NCBI GenBank assembly: GCA_026225945.1 | Contig: JAMJFZ010004031.1 | Location: 5,884,001 to 5,948,000 of the forward strand | Origin: Cricetomys ansorgei | Lineage: Eukaryota > Chordata > Mammalia > Rodentia > Nesomyidae | Direction: 5' to 3' | Length of the DNA stretch: 64,000 nt | In this document: positions 22,888-34,100 of the stretch, piece by piece | Position numbering within the stretch: position 1 is the stretch's first letter | How the letters are laid out: each line of letters opens with the position of its first letter | Position numbers and translations under genes: made by a program | Notes under the pieces: model-generated | The model's database searches: none | What the model was told of the DNA's origin: nothing | The model's input: only the letters and a program-made list of their open reading frames with translations

Positions 22888-23093
22888 GCAGTTCTCAACC
22901 TGTGGGTCGTGACCCCTTTGGGTCCCAGGGGTTGCCTAAGACCATCTGCATATCAGATATTTACATCATGATTCATAACAGTAGGAAAATTAGTTATGAG
23001 CAAGCAACAAGAATAATTTTATGGCTTGACGTCCCCACAAGAGGAACCGTATTAAATGGCTGCAACATTAGGAAAGTTGAGAACTACTGATCT
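22888..23093. mobile_element. URR1-like hAT non-autonomous DNA transposon (copy 1)
   Basis: Begins 'cagttctcaacctgtgggtcgtgacccctttgggtc' and ends 'gaaagttgagaactactg', which are inverted ends. The middle 'tatttacatcatgattcataacagtag' is diagnostic. About 205 bp, typical of the rodent URR1 MITE. Confidence 0.85.
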
Positions 23094-23335
23094 AGAGTCT
23101 CACAAGGGACTATGCCTGAGAAAGCAAATAATAAAATGTTCCTTCAGAAGCAAGAGCTCAATCTGAATTATCTTTCATTGAGACTCACAGTAAATCCAGA
23201 GTGGCATGGGTAAACAATAGGTGTGTTCCAGATTGCTTATTTGAAAATAAGACGTTAGAATTAAGTGACTTAATATTTGGGTTTTCTTCCAGGTTTCTTT
23301 AAGGGTGTGGCTCCTGGTAGGTCAACCATGCTCCA

Positions 23336-23393
23336 GGAAAAGGAAAAAAGGAGGAGGGGGAGGGGGAAGAGGAAGAGGAAGGGGGAGGAGGAG
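23336..23393. repeat. GA/GGA-rich simple repeat
   Basis: Purine-only tract of GGAGG and GGAAGA units. Confidence 0.9.
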
Positions 23394-23557
23394 ATATGAA
23401 CAGCACAAATTTGGAGTCAATAGGTTGTTAAAAAAGGACAGGAAGTTAGGGATCTGGTAAGAGTTAAAAGGAGGAACTGGCGATGAATATGATTAAAACA
23501 CATGGTACAAAAATCCTCTAAAATTTGGTAAAAATATTTTTCATGCCCCACAAATAT

Positions 23558-23655
23558 GGCCACAGACCAATCTGATGGAAGCAATTCATTAAGGTTCCTT
23601 CTTGACAGGTGACTCTAGGTTTTGTCAGGTTTACAAAAAGTTGCCAGCTCACCAT
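23558..23655 (-). mobile_element. Rodent LTR-like repeat fragment (copy 4)
   Basis: 'caatctgatggaagcaattcattaaggttcc' and 'gtgactctaggttttgtcagg' match only the part that lies at the 5' end of the element in minus sense. Confidence 0.5.
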
Positions 23656-23848
23656 CATCAGGCAGCTCCAACCAAAGTACTACAAAGCCAGCAATGAAAC
23701 AGCACTACACAGACCCAGCACAGATGCCCACGAAACAGCACCCGTTCCCTTCGGTGCCCTCCACCTGCCTCAGAAGGAAACTCTTGCTGTTTGAGCCATG
23801 CTCCTCCCACCTCCATTAGTCATCACCTCTTTGTCTCAAGAAAACCTC

Positions 23849-24000
23849 ACTGGCAGCGGTGGCCGGCAGATGCACACCTTTAATCCTAGCACTCAGGAAG
23901 CAGAAGCAAGCAGATCTCTGTGAGTTCAAGGCCAACCTGGTCTCCGAGTTCCTGGACAGCCAGAGTTATAATAGAGAAACCGTGGTCTCAAAAAACCAAA
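23849..24000 (+). mobile_element. B1 SINE (first of a tandem pair)
   Basis: 'gcagatgcacacctttaatcctagcactcagg', 'gtgagttcaaggccaacctgg' and 'gagaaaccgtggtctcaaaaaacc' form a near-complete B1. Confidence 0.85.
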
Positions 24001-24002
24001 AA

Positions 24003-24058
24003 GAAAGAAGAAAGGAGGGAAGGAAGGAAGGAAGGAAGGAGGGAAGGAAGGAAGGTCG
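24003..24058. repeat. (GGAA)n microsatellite in a B1 tail
   Basis: GAAA/GGAA/GGGA units forming the expanded poly-A tail of the first B1, immediately before a second B1. Confidence 0.95.
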
Positions 24059-24061
24059 GTC

Positions 24062-24193
24062 AGACTGGGCCTAGCAGTGCACACCTTTGACCCTAGCACT
24101 TGGAGCAGAGGCAGGGAGATCTGGTCTACAGAGAACGTTCCGAGACAGCCAGGGCTACACAGAGGAACCTAGTCCCAAACAAACAAAAGGAAA
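24062..24193 (+). mobile_element. B1 SINE (second of a tandem pair)
   Basis: 'cctagcagtgcacacctttgaccctagcacttgg' to 'cagccagggctacacagagg' and an A-rich tail. 'AAACCTCA' lies both before the first B1 (about 23844) and after the second (about 24191), suggesting the two may be framed by one target-site duplication. Confidence 0.8.
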
Positions 24194-24850
24194 CCTCAAA
24201 GTCATTTTAAAATATCCTTCCCTACCCTACTCCATTAGTCTCAAATCTAACCCCCTTTCTTCAATACTGTTGGAGTTTCACACTCATACCACAAACCCTC
24301 TCTTGTCCCTCCCCTCTCCCCTTCCACCGGTTTTTTCCACACAGTAGGACCACAGTCCACACTAGCAGAGAGGTCCTCTTTTCTGCCTGTAGATGAATGC
24401 TGGATGCTAAGCATACTGTTCATAGTTCTTCACAAGCTGGCATCAAAGCACATCTGGCTCGCTTTCTTAATCTCTGGGACTGCTATTATTCCTTTACTTA
24501 TTTGTCTACAAAGTAGATTGTATAAGGCCTTGTAATACAGGATGGTTTTCTGTTCCTTGTAAATCCACTATCTACCTTAGAGCTTGGTAAATGTTCACTG
24601 TTCTAGCAAACGGGCATTCATCGAAGACAGTTGCCTGTGTTTTTAGAGGCAGCAGACATACGAGAGGCAACTTTTTTAGAAGTGCATACTGATTCACATC
24701 TGAAGTAGGCATATGTTTGTTTTAAGAGTGCAATTATGAGGCTATTTAGTATCCAGGAGAATAGGTAAACCCTTTGTAATATAGACATTTCCAAACCACA
24801 TAAATATCCCTGAACAAAGCATTTAATTATATCTCCAATCTCTGTACTGA
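24194..24850. other. Unassigned AT-rich sequence
   Basis: No exon, RNA gene or repeat family that I can support. Confidence 0.35.
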
Positions 24851-24856
24851 TGTTTC

Positions 24857-25106
24857 AGGCAACAGTTCTCAACCCGGGGGTCACAACCCCATTGGGGTTG
24901 TCAAACCCCCTTGGGCGTCAAACAAGTCTTTCACAGGGGTCACCTAAAACCATCTGTCTATCAAATATTTACATTATGACTCATAACAGTAGCAAAGTTA
25001 TAGTTATGAAGTAAAAAAAAAAATAAATTTTATGGTTGAGGGGTCACAACATGAGGAACTGTATTAAAGGGTTACAGCATTAAGAAGGTTGGGAACCGCT
25101 GGTTTT
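24857..25106. mobile_element. URR1-like hAT element (copy 2)
   Basis: 'cagttctcaacccgggggtc' to 'gaaggttgggaaccgctg' with the central 'atttacattatgactcataacagtag'. It has a small internal duplication of the 'gggtc...ttgggg' area near its left end and an A run (25014-25021). Confidence 0.85.
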
Positions 25107-25424
25107 AGAGACTGTTTTGAGATTTTTGTTGGTTTTACTTACAGGTAGCCAGTTTTACGTGCCAACAACTTAACTATAGGCTACAGTCTCCAATTCTTCA
25201 ACTAAATGTTAATGGGGGGGTTGCAATGGAGATATTAGTCAAGGTGACTGAAGTCTCTCACCAGACTTTAAGGAGACTTTTATTCAAAATCTGGGAAGCC
25301 TGATGGGATCAGCTGCAAGGTCTTAAGAACATAACTGGGATGTTCTGTCAGTGACGAAGAGACTCCACCTGTGAGCGCCCCCTCTTCCTGAAAGAGACCC
25401 AATGGACCGACCTCACAGTTGCTG

Positions 25425-25880
25425 GCTTGTTGCCCCCCTCCCATCACTGGTTAGTTTAACACTGCAATAATAAAATTTGTGAGAAAAACAACTTAAGAAG
25501 AGCCGAGGTTTGCTTTGGCTCAGGGTTTTGGAGATTTCAGTAAGTGGTTGGCTGACTCCATTCTTTTTAGGCCATTGGCCAGAAACACTGTAGAGGAAGG
25601 ATATGGCAGAAGCTGGTGCCAAGGCAACCAGGGAGCAGAGGGTCAGAAGGGGCCAAAACTAAGGTATATATTTCCACAACCCCAGTAATCTATTCCTTTC
25701 AAATAGGCTCAACATCCCAATAATGCCATGCTATTAATCCACCAAGAGATTAATCCACTGATCATATCAGAGCCCTCAAGATCCAATCAGTTCTCAGTAA
25801 GTGGATCCAACAACTGGAGACCTTGCCTTCGATATATGAGGCTACGGATGGGGCACTTCGTATCTGAACCATAACAGTCA
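25425..25880 (-). mobile_element. LTR-like repeat, related divergent family
   Basis: Antisense of an LTR-like repeat whose sense strand contains 'tgatatgatcagtggattaat' (25735-25765 reversed). 'tgctttggctcaggg' at the left resembles the U3/R end of the copy at 1. Diverged. Confidence 0.45.
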
Positions 25881-25917
25881 CGTCAGCCGATGGATTCCTT
25901 TGCATTTCCCAGGAAAC

Positions 25918-26306
25918 TGTTGTCTGTAGAACAGCTCAGTTTATTGAAACAAGAGTAGTTACATTTATAAGGTAAAAAGAGGGGGTCCTTGGCACCCAGG
26001 AACGTGGGCCATTGGTTAAGTGATACCAGAGCAGCCCCATTTGCATGTGGGGGCTCATAACCAGATCTAGGCGGTTATATTGTCATTGGCTGGGGCCAAA
26101 GTCCTGGGAGAGCCTCTTTTATGCAGGAAAACATAAACCAAGCAGCATGCCTTTGAAGAGGCAGTGCCCTGCTGTGAAGGCAGGCAGCATAGGAGCTGGC
26201 TAAGTAAGAGAGGGGAGCAGCCAAATGTCTACTGCTCTCCGGGTGAGAATTCTGGGGTTCAAAGTACTCTTCAACCCCCGTCTTCGCTCTAGGACAGCTT
26301 CACAAT
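25918..26306 (-). mobile_element. Candidate solo LTR
   Basis: On the minus strand the right-hand sequence ends in 'gtttcaataaactgagc' (AATAAA, TTTATT at 25942-25947) followed about 25 bp later by 'tctacagacaaca', the layout of an LTR polyadenylation signal and U5. The plus-strand ends read TGTTGT...TTCACA. Class inferred from structure only. Confidence 0.4.
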
Positions 26307-26554
26307 AAGCTACTTCCTACACTACATATTTTACCATTCCCTGGTTCTTTTTTCTCTCGTACAAGCCTAGCCAGCACAGTCCACTTCTAGAATGAAGTCG
26401 AGATGAAACAGCTGAACAATTAACAAAATCTAAATAAGGCCTTCACAGTATCGCTTCATTATGGAGTGGGAAGCATTCCCGTTCCTAGAACATCAGATAC
26501 CCTACCTTCAAACGTAAGTACAAATATACATAACATATGCCACAGCTTCTGTCC

Positions 26555-27060
26555 AACCCATTCATTATACATTCAGTTGGCAAATACTTGTTATGAGAGG
26601 CACTGGGGAGAGAATGGTGAGCCAGGCAGGCATGATCCCTGCTCTCAGAGAGTTTACAAGCTAGTGAGAGAATCAGGCATCAAACCAGTAATTACACAAA
26701 TACCCAATTATAATTATAATGAGTGCTAGGAAATACAGGATGCTGTTGGCATGTTTAGTAGGGGAATCTTACCAACTGGAGAGGGCTTTTTGGAAATATT
26801 CCTCAGGGCTGATACTGATGTTGCCATTGGAAGGGTTAAATAAGCAGTAGCCGGGCAAAGTATAAGAAGAGCACCCCAGACATAAGGGGGATCATTGAAC
26901 ACAAAAGCAGAAAGTGATGTGATCAGAAGAACACTTGAATAGTTTTTAGCAGTCATGGAGAGTTTGGAAGGAGGAAAACTGCATTCAGGGAGACCATAGC
27001 CACAGTTTTCATTGTATTCCAGGAAAGAAATAGTGGAGGCCTGGACACAGGCCACGGCAT
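26555..27060 (+). mobile_element. Ancient mammalian interspersed repeat
   Basis: 'caggcaggcatgatccctgctctcagagagtttacaagc' and 'gtgctaggaaatacagg' match a widespread old mammalian repeat whose consensus includes 'tccctgccctcatggagcttac'. Another, longer copy lies at 55060-55960. I do not commit to a family name. Confidence 0.5.
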
Positions 27061-28265
27061 GAAAGGAAGTAGTTAGTAGAAGGATCCACAGGATCTGTAG
27101 CTGTGTTCAGTGATCTCCTGCATTGAGGAGGCAGGGAGGGTATAGAAAGGCATATCTGAGAGGGAAGATCATGGTACTATTTGAGACATGCACAAATTTG
27201 CAGCTCTTTTATGATAACCAAAGGGAATATGCTCCTGGAATGCAGATGACTGCTCTATTGAGATTTGCTAGCAGAAGTCAGAACTTGATGAGGTCCAGCC
27301 TTAAGGGAGTATAAAGTAAGACGCAAGCATGGCGGCCTGGGCATACTGGCCTTTAAGTGTCTAGAAATGCTTCCAAAATAGCTGGAAAAGGAGCAATCTG
27401 GACAGCCATTGTCTGTATAGCACACATGCATTTATACAAAACAGCTCTTTCATGAGCTCTTGGGTTTAATCTCCAGTTCGAAGGGGTGCACTTTTTACAT
27501 AAAAGGAAATGATCAAGTGAACGCGTAATGACTTGGAAGAAAACCCAACCTGAAGCAGCGTGAATAACTTCCAGCTAAGGTCTTTTATACAATGTATACC
27601 ACCTCCTCATTACTGTTTACAATAGTTATTGAGTCTTTGGGTCAACTGTAACTTGCTGAAGTCCCTTCTTACTAACACTAATGGCTTGCTCCTTTATGTA
27701 TAATTAGTTCAGGCCATTAGTTGCGAGTCTAAGATAAGAACACATTGCTTTAATCTTTTGAAAATCTCTGGGTGTCACATTATATTCTGAGTGCCTCACT
27801 TGAAAGAAAACACCCAGCCAACAGGAAGTCTTAATTTAAGAGGACCACCCTGGTCCCCAAAAGAATCATACAAATTAGTGCAGGCTCAGTGACTAAAAGA
27901 ACTTGGGCCCCAGGAAAAGTCACATTTAAATTAAAAGTATTCCTTCTTTTAGACTAGGAACCTGCCTTGCTTTAATCTTCCCTGTTAGAAGGATATGCAG
28001 TATAACAGGGAAAGCTCCAATGTGCTGAGGTCCAGAGGGCAATCTGTAAGGCAGCCTGATTCTAGCAGATAAAAATAGCCCCAGCAGAGGTCCTGTAGAC
28101 CCGGCAGTCACAACAGCACGATGCACAACTGGGAGCCTATGGTGACATTTTCTCTCTCTTGCACGTTTGCAAGGCAGCACCCAACATACCAATGGGACTT
28201 ATGTCCAAAACTTGGTTTGCAAATCTACTTCCTACAACTTCAAACATAACTGTACTTCGAATATA
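27061..28265. other. Unique sequence, no supported gene
   Basis: AT-rich single-copy DNA. An 88-codon minus frame (27926-28192) has no splice or homology support. Confidence 0.35.
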
Positions 28266-28270
28266 TATTA

Positions 28271-28420
28271 TAGCCAGGCATGGTGGTACACAACTTTAAT
28301 CCCAGCACTAGGAGGCAGAGGCAGGTATATCTCTTTGAGTTTGAGGCCAATCCTGATCTATATAGTGAATTCTAGACTAGCTAGGGCTACACAGTGAGAC
28401 TCTGGTCTCAAAAACAAATG
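28271..28420 (+). mobile_element. B1 SINE
   Basis: 'gccaggcatggtggtacacaactttaatcccagcact' through 'gagactctggtctcaaaaac' is a moderately diverged B1. Confidence 0.85.
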
Positions 28421-28540
28421 CTTAAATGTATTGTTAATAGTGGCGTCTTGTCGATGGGCTAAGCCAAAATGGAATTTAACTAAAGCCCACAACAACCATT
28501 TATAACAATGCTTTTATGAAATAATATAATGAGGCATAAT

Positions 28541-28817
28541 TTATTGTTCCAAGGACTTCTCTATCTGGGCAGGAGTCCCACAGTGGAGGATATGCCCAAT
28601 CTTCATAGCAAAGCCAAAGGAGATTTCTGGCTCCAAGCTGAATCCAGGCAGCAGGGCAGAAAGAACTGGGGCTGGGAGGGTGTCATTTGAGAGATCCAAA
28701 GAAGGGGATACAAGAGGTACTTCAGAATAGGTAGAGAGGAAACTCAAGTCCTGGAAGGACCGGCTGGGAACTGTCCTCAAAAGATAATAGCTATGGACAT
28801 AACTATTATCCAAAGTC
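28541..28817 (-). CDS. Candidate terminal exon or retropseudogene fragment (unrecognised)
   Basis: A minus-strand acceptor ('gttatttccag', AG at 28818-28819) is followed by 91 open codons and a stop at 28541-28543. The composition looks protein-like ('SFGFAMKIGHILHC', 'LPAPVLSALLPGF'). The stop codon overlaps AATAAA (28540-28545), so a normal 3' UTR would be almost absent. It may be a true last exon, the 3' end of an old retrocopy, or a chance frame. I do not recognise the protein. Confidence 0.2.
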
Positions 28818-29147
28818 CTGGAAATAACATCAGAACTCAAGCGACTGCTCCCCATTCTGTGCAGGAACAGCAGCTCTCCTTGACTTGCCTAGGATTAATC
28901 AAGAGGCTCATCACATCCTGGTTCCGTTTTCTGCTCCCTTCGTACGGATACACCCAGTGTGAATTTAGTAGCTTGGCTCCAGACAGTCTTCTTCAGTCCT
29001 TCCTTGTCTCAGTCTGTGCAGGAGAGAGTATATACCTACTCCACTGTGTGTTCCATACATGTGCCAACATCTGTCTGTACACTGGGCAGTTATCAAGTCA
29101 TAATATCAAACAGATGGCCAACAGATAGTATCTGTAGGTCCAATCAT

Positions 29148-29600
29148 GACTGGTGTAATGATTAATCTCTATTGTCAACTTAATTGGCTTAACTATGCAT
29201 AAAGGATTAGTAAAGTACACATCTGAGTGTACCTAGAAGGGTATTTTGTCCACGGGTGATTATGTCAGGAGGTCTCCTGACTAATCAGTGGATTAACTCA
29301 TTGATGATTTCAAATTTAAAATAGACTACTAGGAAATAGAAGTAGAAGGGCCACCACTGTACAAGGCGGCCCCTGTAGGTCAGTGGAAACTGTTTTTGGA
29401 GGGATGGACTTTGCAGTCCGGGTCCCTTCCTATTATGGTTCCCTCTGCATCCTGGCTACTACGGCTTACCAGCTGTGTTCCATATCCTACAGCCACCATA
29501 ATGCTCAGCAGCGTCACGGGCCTAGAATTAACATCCTATACAGTGAAGCCTCTGAAATCATCAGTCCAAATAAATCTTGCTCCCTTAAGTCACAACATCT
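29148..29600 (+). mobile_element. LTR-like repeat, sense copy
   Basis: 'ctattgtcaacttaattggc' at the start, 'ctaatcagtggattaactcattgatg' in the middle, and 'tccaaataaatcttgctcccttaag' (AATAAA at 29569-29574) near the end give the same layout as the antisense copies, in plus orientation, for the more diverged relative also seen at 25425. Confidence 0.6.
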
Positions 29601-29847
29601 AGACAGGCTCACTGCCACACCTAGCCAGTGCCCTCAATATACCAATCCCTGTCTTTAAAGCCTTTCTACTCTATGGGTTCTGTTTCTCTGGTAGAACCTT
29701 CAGAATCATCAGACAGAGATACACAAACCTGTCCTAACTGCCGGGGAAGATAATTCTGAAAGTCTTTTTTGACTTTAAGTTTTGCTTACAATATTTTTAA
29801 TAGTCTTCTTTTTCAGTGTAACCCAGCAATCACATGGAGAAAGATTT

Positions 29848-29866
29848 AAAAAAAAAAAAAAAAAAA
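29848..29866. repeat. Poly-A run
   Basis: About 19 A. No recognisable retrotransposon body directly upstream. Confidence 0.9.
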
Positions 29867-30373
29867 GAGGTGATATGTCTTCCAAAGCATTTTAAGTTAT
29901 TTAGTAAAGAATAAAAACGGCTATAGGCTTCAGGAAGAAGCCTAGGAGACTCTGCCCAGGCCAACAGGGAAAACCTCGAGATAGTATGGCTGCTCTAGAA
30001 AAGATGGGCTCTTCCTTAGACTGGTTCCAATGAGGGAGGGAGGGGGGAAGGCCCTGGCTGTGGGGAGGGGAGAACTCTACTGGCAGTGCTCACGGAGCAC
30101 AGACAGCGTCCCGTTCAGAGGCGCGTGGTCCAGAAAGGCTCTGCTGAGACCGAATGTCATTAGAGGACACTTACTCCAGGCCACGTATGCTCCAACAGAC
30201 TCACAAACAATGGGGATCTGGTTAGAATGTCACTGACAGGGTGGGCCCAAGCGTCTCCATTTCTCAGCTGCTCCTGATTGAGACCAAAGCTGCTGGGACC
30301 AAGGACCACAATTTGAGTAGAGTGACTACTGACAGAAGATGAAGTGAGACTCATGATGAGCACATGGAAAACT

Positions 30374-30415
30374 ACACACACACACACACGCACACACACA
30401 CACACACACACACAC
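30374..30415. repeat. (CA)n microsatellite
   Basis: CA run with one CG interruption. Confidence 0.95.
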
Positions 30416-30514
30416 CATTAATTTCAGGGAAAAATATCTTTCACAAATGGAAAAAATAAATCTGGTCTACTCCAGGCCTCAACTGTATTCACATGGCCTA
30501 AGTAATACAAATGC

Positions 30515-30880
30515 TGAATACTGATTGCAATCTTTAATGACCCCACCAAACATCCTCGACAAATTTAATCCCCTCTGTGACTTAGTGAGTGGGATCAGGT
30601 GGGTGGGGCATCTAAGATGTCTAGATCACGAGGGTCTTTTCCTGATGGATAGGATAGCCCATTCTTAGATTAACAGACTAATGCTTACCTCGAGATCGGG
30701 TCTATTATAAAAATTAACTTAACTTTTAAGTCTATCTCCTTGGCAAGGCCTTCTCCAGATGCAGCCCCTGGGCTCTGGGATCCCAGGTTTCAGAACAGTA
30801 AGCTGATGAAACTCTTATTCTTTATAAATTTCCCAGACTATGGTATTCAGTTATAGTAACACAAAACAAGCTAAGATGTG
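30515..30880 (+). mobile_element. MaLR-type LTR (MST/MLT1-like)
   Basis: 'gagtgggatcaggtgggtggggc', 'agatcacgagggtcttttcctgatgg', 'gtctattataaaaatt' and the 3' signature 'ttctttataaatttcccagactatggtattcagttatagtaacac' follow mammalian MaLR LTRs. Old and diverged. Confidence 0.65.
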
Positions 30881-31595
30881 GATTTAACCAAAATACTGAA
30901 ACTGTAGAGAAGACAAAGGGTAAAATTAGAGACACATTCGTGGGGAAGTTTATTTCAATGTTCTAGGATGTAAAAAAAGAATATGCAATTCCTCCAACAA
31001 AAATAAATTACAAATATAAATATATTATTTAGAAACCGGAAGGTAATTATCAAAACAACTAACTGAACAAGATCACATAGGTATTTCTAAGAAGGAGGCA
31101 ATAGTGTAGGGGGCAACTAGAGATCCAGAAGGCTGTTTTATTTGGTGATATGGTCAGGAATCACATAACAGACAGCAAAAGAGGCAGCTCTTATTATCCA
31201 AACTTCAACAATTTCATCAACAAAACTGTTGAAATTAAAGAATAACCCATACAGTGAAATAAATAGCCACTAGTCCAACCTTAGACATGTTCACATACAT
31301 ATACTGAAGACTTCTCTCTCGCACAGAGGATTTCTAGCTAACACAGAAGGTAGAAACACACACCGCCTCAGTATAGATTGTTACAGTCAGAACCCACTGA
31401 TGGATACTAAAATCAGTGGGTGAACGACCAGAAAAATGTACATATGTTCAATGTGCCTCCCCCCAGTTATTTACTAAAAAAATAAAAATGGAAAAATGCT
31501 ACTTCACCTATAATTACACAAATGGACATCAGGAAACTCCTCAGACAGAGACACAACACCACCAAATATTACTAACCTCATCAACATGAATCTTG
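30881..31595. other. Unassigned sequence with one perfect hairpin
   Basis: AT-rich unique DNA. Contains the exact inverted repeat ACCCACTGAT (31392-31401) / ATCAGTGGGT (31412-31421) with a 10-nt spacer. Confidence 0.4.
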
Positions 31596-31602
31596 AGACA
31601 AA

Positions 31603-31712
31603 CAGGCCTGGTGGTACCTGCCTATAATTTTAGCACTCAGGAGGCTGAGGCAGGAGGATCTTAAACTTGAGACCCAGGCTACAGAGCAAGACCCCATCAA
31701 AATCAGGGTGGT
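31603..31712 (+). mobile_element. PB1-type B1 SINE
   Basis: 'ggcctggtggtacctgcctataattttagcactcaggaggctgagg' to 'acagagcaagaccccatc' is an old B1/PB1, right-truncated. Confidence 0.7.
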
Positions 31713-32333
31713 GAAATGCAGGAAGCATCATTAGAGAAATCTAAATTGAGGACCACACTACCAACTATCTTAACATAATTCTTCCATTGTGTCAAGAGCA
31801 GGCCAACCAGCACTCAGAAGTGTATACCCATGGTGCCACTTTCAGAAGCTGGAACCCAGTGGTCACACCACTTCCTCACTGAAAAAAGTGAAGTCTGTTT
31901 TGTGTTACTATGACTGAAGGTAATTTCTGTAAGAAAGCAACTGACAATAATTCATCGAAGTGTTTGGTAAGTGCTTTAACAGGGACCAAAGTTTCTATCC
32001 TTTTGTGTTGAAAACTGGAAAATCAAATGATGTTTTAAAACATTTCCGTTATCTCAGTTACACTTCCACGGCCTTGGTTTTGTGCTCTGACTTTTTAATC
32101 CCATTGGTCCAGTACAAAAGGAAGACTATCAAGTAGTAAAATGAAATTGATTTTCACACAGTTTCAGTTAATTCTCACTAATTCATAATTCCCTGCCACA
32201 CAGTATTAAGTTCTATCTGTGTTCTATTTTCCTTTTGTGATGACACAATGTTAATGGGTTTTTAGCCATTAACGAGAACTCGAGAGGGTTCCTTTTGTTT
32301 CATTTTGTCTAGTAGAAAGTAATTCCTCACTCG

Positions 32334-32389
32334 GACAAATACTAGCTACTGACTTACTTGAGACAAATACTAGCTACTGACTTACTCAA
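32334..32389. repeat. 28-bp tandem duplication
   Basis: Two adjacent copies of a 28-bp unit beginning 'gacaaatactagctactgac', differing only in the last 3 bases. Confidence 0.95.
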
Positions 32390-32399
32390 GATAGACACA

Positions 32400-32760
32400 G
32401 CTTTCAAATGAAGATCATAGAAAAAAATCACCATAAAGTGTTGGAAAAATTAGACGTATAACCTGATTAGTCAACATACTTCATATATATGAAGAGCTGA
32501 AGGTTATAAACTCAATTGTGAATGATTTTAACAACCTGAGATGTGACTTTAATAGATGACAGGAAAATGCTTCTTTGCTTCTGCTCCTTCCATAACCAAG
32601 AGCCAAAAGCTTCTGAAGTATGACAAATGATCATTCTAATTAAACTGATCAAACACTTAGCAGGGCTGCTTAGTGACATAATGCTCTTAAGAGGATTAGA
32701 CAAACAATTCTGGAAATCCACAAATCCACCATGTCTGTTAATAAATTAGTGCTTCAATAA
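32400..32760. promoter_or_regulatory. Candidate conserved non-coding stretch
   Basis: AT-rich, repeat-free sequence with homeodomain-like cores ('tctaattaaactg', 'gttaataaatta') and no coding frame. The complexity and lack of repeats resemble conserved enhancers, but conservation cannot be tested here. Confidence 0.2.
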
Positions 32761-33199
32761 GCGACCCCATAGAACTCTCGTCTGTCCAATTGTGGACCTG
32801 AAAGTGGTCTGGACACACGTACTGGGAACATCATCTGCTGGGTTTGCTTTGCTTTTTAACTCTCTGCACAGTGCCTGTTGATGGAAAAAGGATTAAATAT
32901 GTCCACTCTGCCCAACTGTCCCCTTCATCTCATCCACATTCTATGTGTCCTTTGTAGAAAATTTTTGCTTACTTTCTTTCACAGAAGCTTTGCTGTTTCA
33001 TCTTCCCGGGTTTACAGTCTATCGCGAACTATCCCAAGAAGGCCAAGACTTACTAAAAAAATCAAGATATAAAGTTCAAGGACTCCATTTCCACACATCA
33101 ATGACCAGTTGTCACTCAAGGCAAACGACAAGCACCTACAATCACCTTTGCTTTTGAAGGTCATTCCACTGCCTCTCACTCAACTGTACCTGAACACTA

Positions 33200-34100
33200 A
33201 GAAAGTCTCCATCTCTGCTCGGGTGACAGGCTGTCTGGCCCATTGCCTGCACGGGCTGTGTCCACTCTACCTACGCTCAGCCCCACTTTCCTCCTCTGCC
33301 TGCCTCCTCTCCCACCACCCGCCGCCCCGCCACTCTTTGGAAGATCTGCTCCTGGCCAAGAGGAAGTGACAAGGACCGATTTAGCTTCCTACTACGACTA
33401 AAAAGTGAATAAAGAAACCGCCGCTCCACAAAAGGGTGGTCCTGATATATGGGAAAGAAGAGCAAGGAGCCTTCAAAAGACCGTGAGATCTTCCTCCACG
33501 GACAGCTTCCAACCGAGGCTCAGAGAGATCCCAAGCCAGAACTAGCAGGCTCAAGAAACCCCTAGTCCAGAAAAACCAGGCAGCCGAAGTCTAGAGGAAA
33601 TGAGAGTACGTCACAGATATTTCCAGAGATTTGCAGAGTTCCCCTCACGTGTCCAGTGAGCCCTGCTCGTGGGGGTAAGGAACATCAGGAGGCTGGCGGA
33701 GGAAACACGGGAAGGATTAGAAGCCAGTACAGCACTTCTCTCGCACCAACGAGAGCCATCTGAACAGGGCAGGGAAGCCTCCTGATTCAGGGGGCACGGA
33801 AAGGAGTGTACAGATGGGTCCTACCCTGGCTCTGGAAAATAATGAGTCCTGAATCAAATACTATCCAGTCACACCTAACTCTCTTAAATTAAGATCTAAA
33901 ACAAAGCTCAAGGACGGAAACGGGAACGGGAAACGAACCCAGCACCTACGGAGGCAGAAGCGGCAGCACTTAGGACCCAGTCCAAAAGGACGTCTGAGCG
34001 CAAAGAAGCATTGAGGGAAACGCAGGCCTCGTAACGAGATCTCAACCCAGAATGGACACAACCGTTACAGGCAGCAGGCAAGGATGCCAAACCAGCACCG
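33200..34100. other. CpG-containing unique region
   Basis: Scattered CpGs ('cacccgccgccccgcc' at 33317-33332, 'gaaaccgccgctcc', 'agagtacgtcacag', 'acggaaacgggaacgggaaacg', 'cctacggaggcagaagcggc') stand out from the CpG-poor flanks. The minus strand has a 79-codon frame (33908-34147). It may be an old or weak promoter or enhancer, or a decayed GC-rich insertion. No splice pair was found. Confidence 0.25.
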
